Origin: Acinetobacter ursingii DSM 16037 = CIP 107286
GTDB taxonomy: Bacteria; Pseudomonadota; Gammaproteobacteria; Pseudomonadales; Moraxellaceae
Reading direction: 5' to 3'
Length of the DNA stretch: 64,000 bases
Assembly: GCF_000368825.1 (NCBI RefSeq)
Contig: NZ_KB849711.1
Coordinates: 164,520 to 228,519, forward strand
Of this stretch, positions 27,621 to 37,099 are shown piece by piece. Position 1 is the stretch's first letter; each line of letters starts with the position of its first letter. A program made the translations under genes and the position numbers. The notes under the pieces are model-generated. The model was not told the DNA's origin. It saw only the letters and a program-made list of their open reading frames with translations, and did no database searches.

Positions 27621-27653
27621 AAATAAAGCCAGCAATTGCTGGCTTTATTTTTG
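27621..27653. terminator. Bidirectional terminator
   Basis: A perfect 13-bp stem, AAATAAAGCCAGC and GCTGGCTTTATTT, around AATT, between the convergent hydrolase and dsbB genes. Confidence 0.9.
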
Positions 27654-27662
27654 GTTCTTACA

Positions 27663-28184
27663 TTATTTCTTGTAAGCTTTTTTCGCAACGGGATATGTTC
27701 TGAAAAGTTGCCATAGACAGATCAGCAATAACACACTAAAGAAAACCAACGACCAGACAGGTAGCGATTGCCCCAAGAAAGTCCAGTCAATTGCGGCACA
27801 TTCACCAGAACCAGTCAGCACTTCGTTCAATACTGTTTTGAGAGGCAGCGCATCAATTAAATAATTCAGTCCAGGACCACAACTTGGCACTTGATCAGGT
27901 GGCAAAGTCTGTAACCAGACATGACGTGCCGCTACACCGACAGACCAACCAATCGACAAGGTTGCCAGTAAAGCATACATACGCTTCATAAGATTTGAAG
28001 CAGGATTATGCAAAAAAGCAATCAAGGCGAAAATCCCCATCGCCATCAGCCCAACACGCTGAAACACACATAATGGACAAGGGTCCAGACCTTTTACATG
28101 TTCCAGATAAAGTGCAAATGACATGCCGACAATACTGGCCAGTACCAATAATCCATTGATAAAGCGATAATTACGCCATTGCAT
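27663..28184 (-). CDS. dsbB: Disulfide bond formation protein B
   Basis: DsbB reoxidises DsbA in the periplasm and passes electrons to quinones. The 173-residue protein has four membrane segments and both periplasmic cysteine pairs: PCPLCVFQR (CxxC near residues 37-40) and the spaced pair in VPSCGPGLNYL and SGECAAIDW. It lies 17 bases downstream of gshA on the same strand, suggesting co-transcription of a glutathione-synthesis gene with an oxidative folding gene. Confidence 0.94.
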   Translation of the reverse strand: MQWRNYRFINGLLVLASIVGMSFALYLEHVKGLDPCPLCVFQRVGLMAMGIFALIAFLHNPASNLMKRMYALLATLSIGWSVGVAARHVWLQTLPPDQVPSCGPGLNYLIDALPLKTVLNEVLTGSGECAAIDWTFLGQSLPVWSLVFFSVLLLICLWQLFRTYPVAKKAYKK

Positions 28185-28201
28185 GGATATACCTCTTGTT
28201 T

Positions 28202-29779
28202 TTATCGAAATTGGGCAAGATAGCCATCAAAACTCATCACGCTTTCTTGTTCCAGTTGATGTTGTTGTTGCAAGGATTGTTGAGCCAACTGCTCAAAATA
28301 AGCGGTTTTTTCAACACTTAATTCATATTGATCGTACATCTTGGCATAGTCATGTGCCAATACACTGCCAAAACTCCAGGTACCCCCATGTGCCAACGTA
28401 TCCGCGACTACTTGAGCTGAAAGTGTCTGCTCAATCTGTTGCGCACGTTGTTGCATCACCTTCAAAGCATCACTGTACAAATTGCTCTGATAAAGTTCAT
28501 CCAGTAGCTCTGCACATTTTTGTATCTGCTCAAGATGCTGTATGACCCAGCTTTGCACCGACTGCTCACCTGTTAGGCTCATGATTTTGGCGACGGTGGA
28601 ACGCCCTTCATTCACAACCGTATTTTGATTGCGTTCTATGAGATCCTGTTCATCATCATGAATTTCAGGGCTTTCTGATAATAAGCAATATAAAGCCAAC
28701 GCTTCTAAAAAACCTGCTGTCGTTTCATCAATACCAATCGGACTATAAGGATTGACATCTACTGCGCGTAATTCCACATAGCCGACCCCACGATTTTGCA
28801 AAGCCTGTGAAGGCGTTTCGTCATTTTGGGGAACTTGTTTGGGGCGAACCAGACTGTAGTATTCATTTTCAATTTGTAGGACATGGTCATTAATCTGAAT
28901 CGGTTCACCCTGTTCATCATTTAAACCAAGCTGGGTAAAGGGTGGATACGGCGTTTTCACTGCCTTTTGCAAACCTTCGAGATAGGCCTGAATATCGTTA
29001 TAATGAATACCCAGTTGTTTCTGTGCCGAGTTCTGATACCCCAAACGTCCCATGCGTAATGCGGTGGCATCAGGTAAATACATGGTGCCTTTAACTAAAG
29101 GCTGTAGATGATGCTCACGCCCTGTTAGAAAACAACGACATACCGATGGACTGGCACCGACCAGAAAAATCACCAAAGGCGTTAAACGAATAAAATTACG
29201 AATTAGACCAAAATAGCGATGGCTACGATAATCCTGCGCATTGAGTTGTTGTAATGCAGGATCGGTTTCGTGTTGCTGTAGTGCGGCAAACAGCGTCTCA
29301 GGAAACGATAAATTATAATGAACCCCTGAAATGGTTTGCATCCGACGACCATAACGGACTCCCAGACCACGGCGATACAGCGTCTTAAAACGCCCAATAT
29401 TGGATGTACCATAATAGGCTAAAGGAATATTTTCTTCCTGATCATCCAGCATACAGGGCATCGACAGCGGCCACAGTTTTTCACCGGGATTTAAATGACG
29501 ATGCACCACTGCATGAATATCTTTTAAATCTTCTAAAACCGCAGGAATGCTGTCTTTCGGCGGGGTGATAAACTCCATCAAAGCTTCAGAATAATCTGTC
29601 GTAATCCGCGGATGAGTTAAAGCAGAACCTAATGCTTGAGGATGCGGATTTTGCGATAAAAAGCCATTGCTCTGCATACGCAGACTTTCGCGTTCAATTC
29701 CCCGCAACATCCCTTGTAAGAGTGAAGAATCTACCCACGTCGGCACGACAGTTGGAGAAGCTGATTTGGGTTGACTCAT
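28202..29779 (-). CDS. gshA: Glutamate--cysteine ligase
   Basis: GshA makes gamma-glutamylcysteine, the first step of glutathione synthesis. The 525-residue protein belongs to the enterobacterial-type family: GIERESLRMQ near residues 27-36, FITPPKDS, RRGLGVRYGRRMQTISGVHYNLSFP, and VGYVELRAVDVNPYSPIGID. Length is normal. The start is the ATG two codons into the longest frame, just after CAGGTGTAC. dsbB follows. Confidence 0.95.
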   Translation of the reverse strand: MSQPKSASPTVVPTWVDSSLLQGMLRGIERESLRMQSNGFLSQNPHPQALGSALTHPRITTDYSEALMEFITPPKDSIPAVLEDLKDIHAVVHRHLNPGEKLWPLSMPCMLDDQEENIPLAYYGTSNIGRFKTLYRRGLGVRYGRRMQTISGVHYNLSFPETLFAALQQHETDPALQQLNAQDYRSHRYFGLIRNFIRLTPLVIFLVGASPSVCRCFLTGREHHLQPLVKGTMYLPDATALRMGRLGYQNSAQKQLGIHYNDIQAYLEGLQKAVKTPYPPFTQLGLNDEQGEPIQINDHVLQIENEYYSLVRPKQVPQNDETPSQALQNRGVGYVELRAVDVNPYSPIGIDETTAGFLEALALYCLLSESPEIHDDEQDLIERNQNTVVNEGRSTVAKIMSLTGEQSVQSWVIQHLEQIQKCAELLDELYQSNLYSDALKVMQQRAQQIEQTLSAQVVADTLAHGGTWSFGSVLAHDYAKMYDQYELSVEKTAYFEQLAQQSLQQQHQLEQESVMSFDGYLAQFR

Positions 29780-29980
29780 GTACACCTGCTCGCTGATTTA
29801 AAGAACGATGAAAAAAATCATGACTTTAGTATAACGCGAAATCTGCCAGACCGCGCAGGACTTGATAGGATTTGCACAAACTGGCCGTTTCACTTTGACA
29901 ATTTTTTATCACAAACTTGGTCTATAAGACATGTTTGATTTGTGATTTTATTGAAGAATAAATTAAAAGAGTGAAAATAA

Positions 29981-30520
29981 ATGAATCCACAAGATGTCCT
30001 GAATTTTTGGTTTGCTCCTGAACAAGAACCGTTATGGTTTAAAAAAAGTGATGATTTTGACGCAAAAATTCATCGCCAATTTGCCGAAGTTCACCATCAA
30101 GCCACACAGGCAGAGCTATGGTCATGGCGTCAGGATGCCGAAGGCCGTCTTGCGGAAATTATTGTATTGGATCAATTTTCCAGAAATCTATATCGGGATC
30201 AAGCACAGGCTTTTGCCCATGACGCAATGGCGTTGGCACTGGCGCAGGAAGCCATTAGTCTGCAACTGGATGCAGAACTGAGCCCACCACAGCGTTCTTT
30301 TCTCTACATGCCGTTTATGCATAGCGAATCCAAACTGATTCATGAGTTTGCGCTTAAACTCTTCCAACGCTTAGGCAATCCAGTCAATCTGGATTTTGAG
30401 AAAAAACATAAAGCGATTATTGATCGTTTTGGACGCTATCCACATCGTAATGACGTGCTAGGTCGTGAATCAACAGCTGAAGAACGTGAATTTTTAACTC
30501 AACCCAACAGCAGTTTTTAA
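29981..30520 (+). CDS. DUF924 family protein
   Basis: A 179-residue all-helical cytoplasmic protein with the DUF924 landmarks: VLNFWFAP near residues 6-13, WFKKSDDFDAKI, the block AEIIVLDQFSRNLYRDQAQAFAHD near 62-85, and FLYMPFMHSE followed by HKAIIDRFGRYPHRN near 150-164. The fold is a TPR-like helical bundle by family knowledge; the function is unknown. It lies 46 bases upstream of a lipoprotein gene and may share its transcript. Confidence 0.87.
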   Translation: MNPQDVLNFWFAPEQEPLWFKKSDDFDAKIHRQFAEVHHQATQAELWSWRQDAEGRLAEIIVLDQFSRNLYRDQAQAFAHDAMALALAQEAISLQLDAELSPPQRSFLYMPFMHSESKLIHEFALKLFQRLGNPVNLDFEKKHKAIIDRFGRYPHRNDVLGRESTAEEREFLTQPNSSF

Positions 30521-30566
30521 GTAATCTTTGTTTTACTCCGTGTATGTCTGATAAAAGGAGTTCGCG

Positions 30567-31148
30567 ATGAAATATCTCTCACTCGGTGCCGCGCTTGCAA
30601 GTGTCTTGATCCTTGCGGGATGTGCCACAACACCACAAAAACCCAAAACCTTTGATCAATTAGGGCAATTTGCCACTTATCCGTTAAATAATCAGATTTA
30701 CCGCATCAGCTTTAAAGCTGATCCCAATATGAGTTATGGTACAGCTGAAGAAATCACACTGGTTAAAGCCGCACAGACCACGATTCAGAACGGTTTTCGC
30801 TATTTTAAAGTGATGGATGATCCAAGTAATCAAACCCAAAAGCCGCCTCGTCAAGCGGTGGTGTATTCATCACCGAATTATTATCCGTATGGTTATTATC
30901 GACGTTATCCTGGTTTTTGGCCGGATCCCTTCTATGATTCACCACGTGTGGTCAATATCGATCCTGTCGAAGTATCGTATAGTATAGAATGTTATAAAGA
31001 TCAAAAAACTGCATCCAAAGATGCCTTTGATGCAAGCTTGATCTTACAGTCATTAGGGAAAAAATATGGCTTAAGTCCGTCTGGTGCAGTGTTATTGCCT
31101 CAACCAGTCAACGCTCAACCCGCGGGCAGCAGCAACAACAAAAATTAA
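30567..31148 (+). CDS. DUF4136-like lipoprotein
   Basis: A 193-residue lipoprotein. The signal peptide ends in the lipobox LILAGC (Cys19). The mature part has TFDQLGQFATYPLNNQIYRISFKADP, a proline/tyrosine-rich central segment (SSPNYYPYGYYRRYPGFWPDPFYDSPR) and a helical end. Such lipoproteins of DUF4136 type occur widely with no known role. A strong ribosome-binding site (AAAAGGAG) precedes the ATG. The family label is tentative because the tyrosine-rich insert makes the match less clear. Confidence 0.72.
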   Translation: MKYLSLGAALASVLILAGCATTPQKPKTFDQLGQFATYPLNNQIYRISFKADPNMSYGTAEEITLVKAAQTTIQNGFRYFKVMDDPSNQTQKPPRQAVVYSSPNYYPYGYYRRYPGFWPDPFYDSPRVVNIDPVEVSYSIECYKDQKTASKDAFDASLILQSLGKKYGLSPSGAVLLPQPVNAQPAGSSNNKN

Positions 31149-31162
31149 GACAGGATGCTTGC

Positions 31163-32470
31163 ATGCAGGTTGAAGATACATCTCATTCTCCAAGTTTAAG
31201 TCGCAGTAAACGCTATGCCACGATTGCGCTACTCAGCGCAGTGGTGGCATGGATTATCCTCATGGTTCTGGCAAAATTCTGGCCTGAATATGCATGGATC
31301 ATTCACATTTTGATGCTTTCTGCCGAAGCTGGCGTGGTGGGGGGACTGGCGGATTGGTACGCCATTACCGTGTTATTTCGTAATCCTTTTGGCAAGATCC
31401 CCATTCCCAAATTTTTACTGGATCACACTGAAATTATTCCGCGTAATAAGACCCGTATTGCCGAATCCATGGGGCGTTTTGTACAGGAAAATTTCCTGTC
31501 ACCACAGGTGGTCGAGCGCAGTTTAAACAATACTGATCTCAGTCTGGCGATTGGACAATGGCTGGCCAATCCTAAAAATAGCAATCAGATTGTACAATTG
31601 ATTCAGCAAACCGTTCCCAAACTATTTGAGTTTGTCAGTCAGGAACAAATTGCACGTTTTATACAGACCAATAGTGTGCAATGGGTCAAAAACACCCAAA
31701 TCAATTCTCTTGCCAGTGAAATGTTACGCGCTGTACTGGAAAATGATTTTCATCAGGATGTATTGCAACGTGGACTGGATCTGGCGCATGAATGGATTGT
31801 GACTCATCCTGATCAGGCACGAGAATTAACCCGTACCTTGTTTAAGGAACTTGGTGTGTGGAAACTGGCCAAAGGTGCAAGCTGGATCGGGATTGATGTG
31901 CAACAACGCACCATTGATTCACTGATTGAGAAAGTCGAGTCGATGCTCGCCGACCCAGAACATCCGTGGCGACAAGGCATCGAGCAAGGTGCACAAAGCA
32001 TGATGTTACAACTGGCAGATTCAAACAGTGAAGCCAGTCGTCGTTTAAATGAAGGTAAAAATGCCCTACTCGATAGTCCGCAAGTGCTAAACTTTATCAG
32101 TGGCGCAGTGGTGATCTTTTGTAATGCGATTAAGCAGGATTTACTTAAAGAAGATTCAGGCATTGCCCAAAATTTACGTATTGCGATTGAACAAATCGGC
32201 CAGAGTCTGATACAAAATCGTGCAGTGCGTGAAGTGCTCAACGAAAAAATGACGGGACTCGCGATTAGCTTTAGCGATCAATATAGCGATAAAATTATTC
32301 GTTATATCAGTGAGCGAATTCATGAATGGGATTCACGTGAAATGATTGCCAAAATTGAAAATGAAGTTGGCGGCGACTTGCACATGATCCGCGTCAATGG
32401 CGTGGTGGTAGGTGCGTTTATTGGTCTGGTATTAGGCATCATCCGCGCATTGGTCGATTATATGCTATAA
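31163..32470 (+). CDS. DUF445 membrane protein
   Basis: A 435-residue protein with a hydrophobic N-terminus (residues about 20-70, two segments), the motif EAGVVGGLADWYAITVLFRNP, then PKFLLDHTEIIPRNKTRIAESMGRFVQENFL, a long soluble middle region, and a C-terminal hydrophobic segment (VNGVVVGAFIGLVLGIIRALV). These are the DUF445 hallmarks; E. coli YjiN is a member. The function is unknown. It starts 14 bases after the lipoprotein gene. Confidence 0.87.
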   Translation: MQVEDTSHSPSLSRSKRYATIALLSAVVAWIILMVLAKFWPEYAWIIHILMLSAEAGVVGGLADWYAITVLFRNPFGKIPIPKFLLDHTEIIPRNKTRIAESMGRFVQENFLSPQVVERSLNNTDLSLAIGQWLANPKNSNQIVQLIQQTVPKLFEFVSQEQIARFIQTNSVQWVKNTQINSLASEMLRAVLENDFHQDVLQRGLDLAHEWIVTHPDQARELTRTLFKELGVWKLAKGASWIGIDVQQRTIDSLIEKVESMLADPEHPWRQGIEQGAQSMMLQLADSNSEASRRLNEGKNALLDSPQVLNFISGAVVIFCNAIKQDLLKEDSGIAQNLRIAIEQIGQSLIQNRAVREVLNEKMTGLAISFSDQYSDKIIRYISERIHEWDSREMIAKIENEVGGDLHMIRVNGVVVGAFIGLVLGIIRALVDYML

Positions 32471-32502
32471 GATTATTTTTCCAGATGAGAACCGATTGAG
32501 CC

Positions 32503-33654
32503 ATGCAACTGTTATCCAAATTGCCTGATCAGGGCGTGACTATTTTCAGTACCATGTCTGCGTTGGCTCAACGTCTCAATGCGCTCAATCTCTCACAGGG
32601 TTTTCCAGATTTTGCGGCACCGCCAGATTTGATTGAAGCATTATGTGAAGCCACTCGAAATGGACATAATCAATATGCCGCAGGCGATGGCTATTTACCG
32701 TTACGCCAACAAGTCGCGCTACAATTTCAACAACGTGATCAGATTACACTTGATCCATTCACTGAGATCACCATTACCCCTGGCGCAACCATTGCCTTAT
32801 TTGCCGCGATTCAAGCCACCATTCATCCGGGCGATGAAGTCATTATTTTTGACCCAAGTTACGACAGTTATGATCCTGCGGTACGGGTTGCAGGCGGTGT
32901 TCCTGTGCATATTGCGTTAGATGCCCCTGAGTTTAAGGTCGATTGGGACAAGGTTGCAGCGCAGATTAGCTCACGCACCCGTATGATTATCGTCAATACC
33001 CCACATAATCCAACAGGGACGATCTGGTCATATCAGGACTGGCAACAGTTAATTGCGCTGGTGGAAAAATATGATTTGCTGGTTTTGTCAGATGAGGTCT
33101 ATGAACACCTGATTTTTGAGGGTGCTCGACATTGGAGTGCATTACATTTTCCTGAGTTACGTGAACGTAGCTTCGTGGTGGGTTCTTTTGGTAAAACCTT
33201 TCATGTGACCGGCTGGAAAACAGGCTATTGCGCTGCCAGTCCAACACTGATGCAATTATTTCGGCAGATTTATCAATATGCCAACTTTTGTGGCAATACC
33301 CCTGCACAAATCGCATTAACCCAATACATGCAGCAGCATCCCGAACACATTGCTGAACTGGCCGATTTTTATCAACACAAACGAGATACGTTTAATCTGG
33401 GTCTACAACAATCCCTGTTTGGCTTTACTCCTTGTCAGGGAACCTATTTCCAGACCGTCGACTACACTGAGATTCGCCCTGACCTGAATGATGTCGAGAT
33501 GTGTTACTTTTTAGCCGAGGAAAAAGGGATTGTGGCCATTCCACTGTCTGTGTTTTATCAACATCCGCCTAAGGATTTGCGTTTAATCCGTTTCTGTTTT
33601 GCTAAAACAGAACAAACTCTACAACGTGCTGTACAGTTACTGAATGCTTGTTAA
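32503..33654 (+). CDS. Methionine aminotransferase-like PLP enzyme (YbdL)
   Basis: A 383-residue class I/II aminotransferase. It has NLSQGFPDFAAPPDL near residues 30-44, YDSYDPAVRVAGG, NTPHNPTGTIWS, the DEVYEHLIFEG motif, and the PLP lysine in SFGKTFHVTGWKTGY. The combination is that of YbdL/MtnE-type enzymes that transaminate methionine or aromatic amino acids with a 2-oxo acid. The final substrate is not determined by sequence. It lies 32 bases after the DUF445 gene. Confidence 0.88.
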   Translation: MQLLSKLPDQGVTIFSTMSALAQRLNALNLSQGFPDFAAPPDLIEALCEATRNGHNQYAAGDGYLPLRQQVALQFQQRDQITLDPFTEITITPGATIALFAAIQATIHPGDEVIIFDPSYDSYDPAVRVAGGVPVHIALDAPEFKVDWDKVAAQISSRTRMIIVNTPHNPTGTIWSYQDWQQLIALVEKYDLLVLSDEVYEHLIFEGARHWSALHFPELRERSFVVGSFGKTFHVTGWKTGYCAASPTLMQLFRQIYQYANFCGNTPAQIALTQYMQQHPEHIAELADFYQHKRDTFNLGLQQSLFGFTPCQGTYFQTVDYTEIRPDLNDVEMCYFLAEEKGIVAIPLSVFYQHPPKDLRLIRFCFAKTEQTLQRAVQLLNAC

Positions 33655-33761
33655 CTCAGGTCAAGTCTTCGCGTAAAATAACAATCTTTTTTAAAGCAGC
33701 ATGTTATTTTGTTAGTCAAGGATATCCATCACAATAACACTGACAAATTCATGGAGAATGA

Positions 33762-35129
33762 ATGCCCCCTCACCGTCCACTGATTCAGCAACAAAAGCTC
33801 TGGAAGACCTTTCTGGTGTTTTTACTGCCGTTGATTGCCACCAATATCCTGCAAAATCTTTCAGGTACGATTAATACCGTTTTTGTCGGACAAATGATGG
33901 GGGTCAATGCGATTGCTGCGGTTGCTGTATTTTTTCCCATTCTATTTTGTTTGATGGCATTTGTGATTGGATTATCGGCAGGTTCTACTGTTTTGGTTGG
34001 ACAGGCATGGGGCGCGCAAAATTTTGAAAAAGTGCGCAGTGTAGTCGGTTCAACCCTATTTATGACCCTGATTGGCGGCAGTATTATTGCCGCCTTGGGT
34101 GTATTTTTTGCGCCTCATATTTTATTGGCTTTAGGTACAGATCCAAGTGTTTTACACCTTTCTTTGCCCTATGCCCGCTGCATGCTCGCAGGTAGCCCTT
34201 TATTATTTGTGTATATTATTTACACCTCTATTTTACGTGGTGTCGGCGATAGTATTACACCGTTGGTGGCGTTATCTTTAACCAGTTTGATTGGTTTGGT
34301 GATTACGCCTGTGCTGATTGCAGGCTATTTTGGTTTTCCCAAACTCGGCATTATTGCGCCTGCCATTGCGACCATTACAGGTAATGCATTGGTTATTTTG
34401 TTTTTAATCATTTATTTGAATAAAAAAAATCACCCACTCAAACCCGACTTGGCTTTGCTCAAACATATCCGTTATGACGCGGAACTCACACGACTCATTT
34501 TACGTTTGGGGATTCCAACAGGTATTCAAATGGTCACCACCTCTGTAGCTGGACTGGTCGTAGTGGGACTAGTCAATCGTTTTGGCGCACATGCAACGGC
34601 GGCCTATGGTGCAGTCAATCAGGTCTTGAACTATATTCAATTTCCCGCTTTATCGATTGCGATTGCGGCTTCAATTTTTGGTGCTCAAGCGATTGGAATG
34701 GGTAAATCAGATCTACTGGCGCGCGTCACTCGTACAGCTTTGTGGATGAATATCATCATTACTGGAACCTTGGTGATATTGGCGTATTTATTTTCAAAAT
34801 ATCTAATGGCGTTATTTATTACAGATGACAGTGTGGTACAACTGGGACAGCAGCTCTTATTTATTGTGTTATGGTCCATTTTATTTTTTGGCGCCAGTGC
34901 TATTTTCGCCTCGATTATGCGCTCAAGCGGTGCCGTGACTATGCCTATGTTGATTAATATTGCCGCAATTTTATGTATTGAAGTGCCGTGCGCCTATTGG
35001 TTTAGTAGTCTCTGGGGATTAAAAGGCATCTGGTATGCTTATGCTCTGGCTTTTGTCAGTCTGTGCATTTTACAAGCTGGCTATTATCAATTTTTCTGGA
35101 AGAAAAAAGCCATTAAAGCGCTCATTTAG
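33762..35129 (+). CDS. MATE family efflux transporter
   Basis: A 455-residue inner-membrane protein with 12 hydrophobic segments, the length and pattern of MATE multidrug/toxin exporters. Recognisable segments are NILQNLSGTINTVFVGQMMGVNAIAAVA near residues 27-54, GSTVLVGQAWGAQNFEKVRSVVG, and ILRGVGDSITPLVALSL. Such pumps export cationic drugs or metabolites with Na+ or H+. The gene has a good GGAGAATGA site before ATG and a convergent terminator. Confidence 0.92.
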   Translation: MPPHRPLIQQQKLWKTFLVFLLPLIATNILQNLSGTINTVFVGQMMGVNAIAAVAVFFPILFCLMAFVIGLSAGSTVLVGQAWGAQNFEKVRSVVGSTLFMTLIGGSIIAALGVFFAPHILLALGTDPSVLHLSLPYARCMLAGSPLLFVYIIYTSILRGVGDSITPLVALSLTSLIGLVITPVLIAGYFGFPKLGIIAPAIATITGNALVILFLIIYLNKKNHPLKPDLALLKHIRYDAELTRLILRLGIPTGIQMVTTSVAGLVVVGLVNRFGAHATAAYGAVNQVLNYIQFPALSIAIAASIFGAQAIGMGKSDLLARVTRTALWMNIIITGTLVILAYLFSKYLMALFITDDSVVQLGQQLLFIVLWSILFFGASAIFASIMRSSGAVTMPMLINIAAILCIEVPCAYWFSSLWGLKGIWYAYALAFVSLCILQAGYYQFFWKKKAIKALI

Positions 35130-35136
35130 TGGCATA

Positions 35137-35165
35137 AAAAAAGCCCACTTTTTTTGGTGGGCTTT
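35137..35165 (-). terminator. Terminator, strongest for the SDR gene
   Basis: AAAGCCCAC and GTGGGCTTT at 35140 and 35157 form a 9-bp stem. On the minus strand it is followed by TTTTATGCC; on the plus strand the tail is weaker. Confidence 0.8.
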
Positions 35166-35179
35166 AGAGCATCTTTGTA

Positions 35180-36016
35180 TTACATTTTATTGGTCAATTT
35201 GGTACCAAATTCGCTAACACGTTGATATCCTGTCGGTAGGAAACGCTGCATCAGATCCAGTACTTTTGCATCATTACCAATTAATAAACGGCGTTTATCT
35301 TTACGCACTGCCGCTAAAATTTGACGTGCCGCTTCTTCTGGCGGACAACGCAATAATTTATTAAATGCCTTGATTGATTTTTCAGGATGCATTCCCAGTG
35401 TTTTTAGGCTTTCATTCATTTTTGCTGAATTGGCAATATTGGTACGAATACCACCTGGGTGTACACAAAGTGCGCTCACCCCACAATTTTGCATATCCAG
35501 TTCTTGACGCAAAGATTCAGTAAAACCGCGTACCGCAAATTTGGTAGCGTTGTATGCCGACTGAGTAGGCTGCGCAATGAGCCCAAACAGACTGGAAATA
35601 TTTACAATATGTCCATCTTTGCTTTGTTTGATAAAAGGTAAAAATTCTTTGGTGCCATACACCACACCCCAGAAATTAATATTCACAATCCATTCCAGTT
35701 CTTCATAGCTCGCACCCTCTACAGTCGAGCCCAATGCCACACCAGCATTGTTAAAAATCATATTGACTGAGCCATGATTTTGAACGGTTTGTTCAGCCCA
35801 TGCTTTTACAGCATGACGATCCGATACATCCAGTTTTTGTGTAGTGACACGAATATTATAAGGTTTAAGCAGTTCTACTGTAGCTGCAAGTCCTTGTTCA
35901 TTGATATCACTCAGTGACAAATGGCAACCTTCTTTTGCCAATAAAACAGCAAGTTGCTGGCCTATACCTGAACCTGCTCCCGTAACCGCAGCGACTTTAT
36001 TTTTAAAATTTTTCAT
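35180..36016 (-). CDS. Short-chain dehydrogenase/reductase
   Basis: A 278-residue classical SDR. It has the NAD(P)-binding AAVTGAGSGIGQQLAV near residues 9-24, NNAGVALGS (NNAG), the catalytic Ser in ISSLFGL, YNATKFAV (YxxxK), and the PGG motif. The function is unclear; homologues act on alcohols or acyl groups. The ATG at 36014-36016 is preferred, because it leads to MKNFKNKVAAVTG; the frame extends upstream to 36106, but that stretch is the promoter region. The divergent TetR gene is the likely regulator. Confidence 0.9.
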   Translation of the reverse strand: MKNFKNKVAAVTGAGSGIGQQLAVLLAKEGCHLSLSDINEQGLAATVELLKPYNIRVTTQKLDVSDRHAVKAWAEQTVQNHGSVNMIFNNAGVALGSTVEGASYEELEWIVNINFWGVVYGTKEFLPFIKQSKDGHIVNISSLFGLIAQPTQSAYNATKFAVRGFTESLRQELDMQNCGVSALCVHPGGIRTNIANSAKMNESLKTLGMHPEKSIKAFNKLLRCPPEEAARQILAAVRKDKRRLLIGNDAKVLDLMQRFLPTGYQRVSEFGTKLTNKM

Positions 36017-36077
36017 TGCCTGACCTTTTCCCTTAAATAGGTGTACACAAACCCATGCTGATGTACCTGATTCAATC

Positions 36078-36106
36078 ACTATATTTTTGACAATACGTAT
36101 TGTCAA
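36078..36106 (-). promoter_or_regulatory. SDR promoter overlapped by a 20-bp palindrome
   Basis: On the minus strand TTGACA (36106-36101) and TATAGT (36083-36078) are separated by 17 bases, a near-consensus sigma70 promoter. The perfect palindrome TTGACAATACGTATTGTCAA (36087-36106) covers the -35 box and most of the spacer. A dimeric TetR repressor bound there would exclude RNA polymerase. It is 106 bases from the TetR start, so it could also control the regulator itself. Confidence 0.82.
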
Positions 36107-36211
36107 TACAATCTATCCGATCTAGAGTAAATACTCAAACAAATGACTGACGCGGTTATTTTGTTTAAAACTTGCTACACTCTGCATAACCAACGAGGAT
36201 GCCTGTGATCA

Positions 36212-36898
36212 ATGACCACCCCCGAAACTGATTCAAATACGAGACCAAAGCCGACAAAGGTCAATAAAGAACGTCAATTTAAAGGACTGTCTTTAACCGA
36301 ACGTAAGCATGCGCGTCGTGAAAAACTCATTGAAGCAGGCATTGAAACTTATGGCATACAGGGTTTTTTTTCGGTCACAGTCAAAGACGTCTGTAATGAA
36401 GCCAAGCTGACCGAGCGTTATTTTTATGAATCCTTCAAAAAAAGTGAGGATTTATTTCAAACTATTTTCTTAAAACTGATTGAAACCTTACAACAGAATG
36501 TCATGCAAAGTGTCATGCAAGCGGCTCCCGATCCAGCCAAAATGATCGATGCAGGTCTGGGCGCATTGTTACGTACCTTGAAAGATGATCCTCGTTTGGC
36601 CCGCATTATTTATATTGATGCCATGCTGGTACAAGAGCTGCATAATCAGGCCACGATTCAGGAAACCATGCTGCGTTTTGACCGTATGATTCAAGCTTTT
36701 GTCATGCTGATGATGCCGAATTTACAACGTTCAGAACAGGAAGTTTCGTTAATTGCAACGGGATTAAACGGTTATGTTACCCAGATTGCAATTCGCTGGG
36801 TGATGGGTGGTTTTAAACAGTCTCAGGAAGATGTTCTATTTGCTTGCCGCACGGTATTTTTATCCCTTGTACAAACATTTTCCCAGAAACAAAAATAA
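36212..36898 (+). CDS. TetR/AcrR family regulator
   Basis: A 228-residue repressor-type protein. After a charged 25-residue N-terminal tail, the helix-turn-helix domain is at about residues 30-80: RREKLIEAGIETYGIQGFFSVTVKDVCNEAKLTERYFYESFKKSEDLF. The rest is a helical ligand-binding domain. The divergent SDR gene has a perfect 20-bp palindrome in its promoter, the likely operator. The inducer is unknown. Confidence 0.9.
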   Translation: MTTPETDSNTRPKPTKVNKERQFKGLSLTERKHARREKLIEAGIETYGIQGFFSVTVKDVCNEAKLTERYFYESFKKSEDLFQTIFLKLIETLQQNVMQSVMQAAPDPAKMIDAGLGALLRTLKDDPRLARIIYIDAMLVQELHNQATIQETMLRFDRMIQAFVMLMMPNLQRSEQEVSLIATGLNGYVTQIAIRWVMGGFKQSQEDVLFACRTVFLSLVQTFSQKQK

Positions 36899-36934
36899 AT
36901 TTACTGTTCATTAAAGCCATTAAAAATTGAGTCT

Positions 36935-37052
36935 TTGTCATGAATTGGTCATCAGCCACGCAATTTTTTGTCACAATTCATGTTAAAAAAACCCGTTCTG
37001 ATGAATTTTGCAATGATACTGTCATAATTAATCTTTGTAATAAGCCTGTCAT
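36935..37052 (+). promoter_or_regulatory. Array of PHO-box-like half sites before phoB
   Basis: TTGTCAT-GAAT-TGGTCAT at 36935-36952 and TTGTCAC-AATT-CATGTTA at 36968-36985 are 7-bp half sites separated by four bases, on an 11-bp period. Two further exact CTGTCAT copies lie at 37019 and 37046. The E. coli PHO box is CTGTCAT repeated with four-base spacing, so PhoB autoregulation is likely. Confidence 0.65.
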
Positions 37053-37099
37053 AAATAAAACGGTCCGCCGTTCAATAAACTAAATAGGGTAATTGCGTT

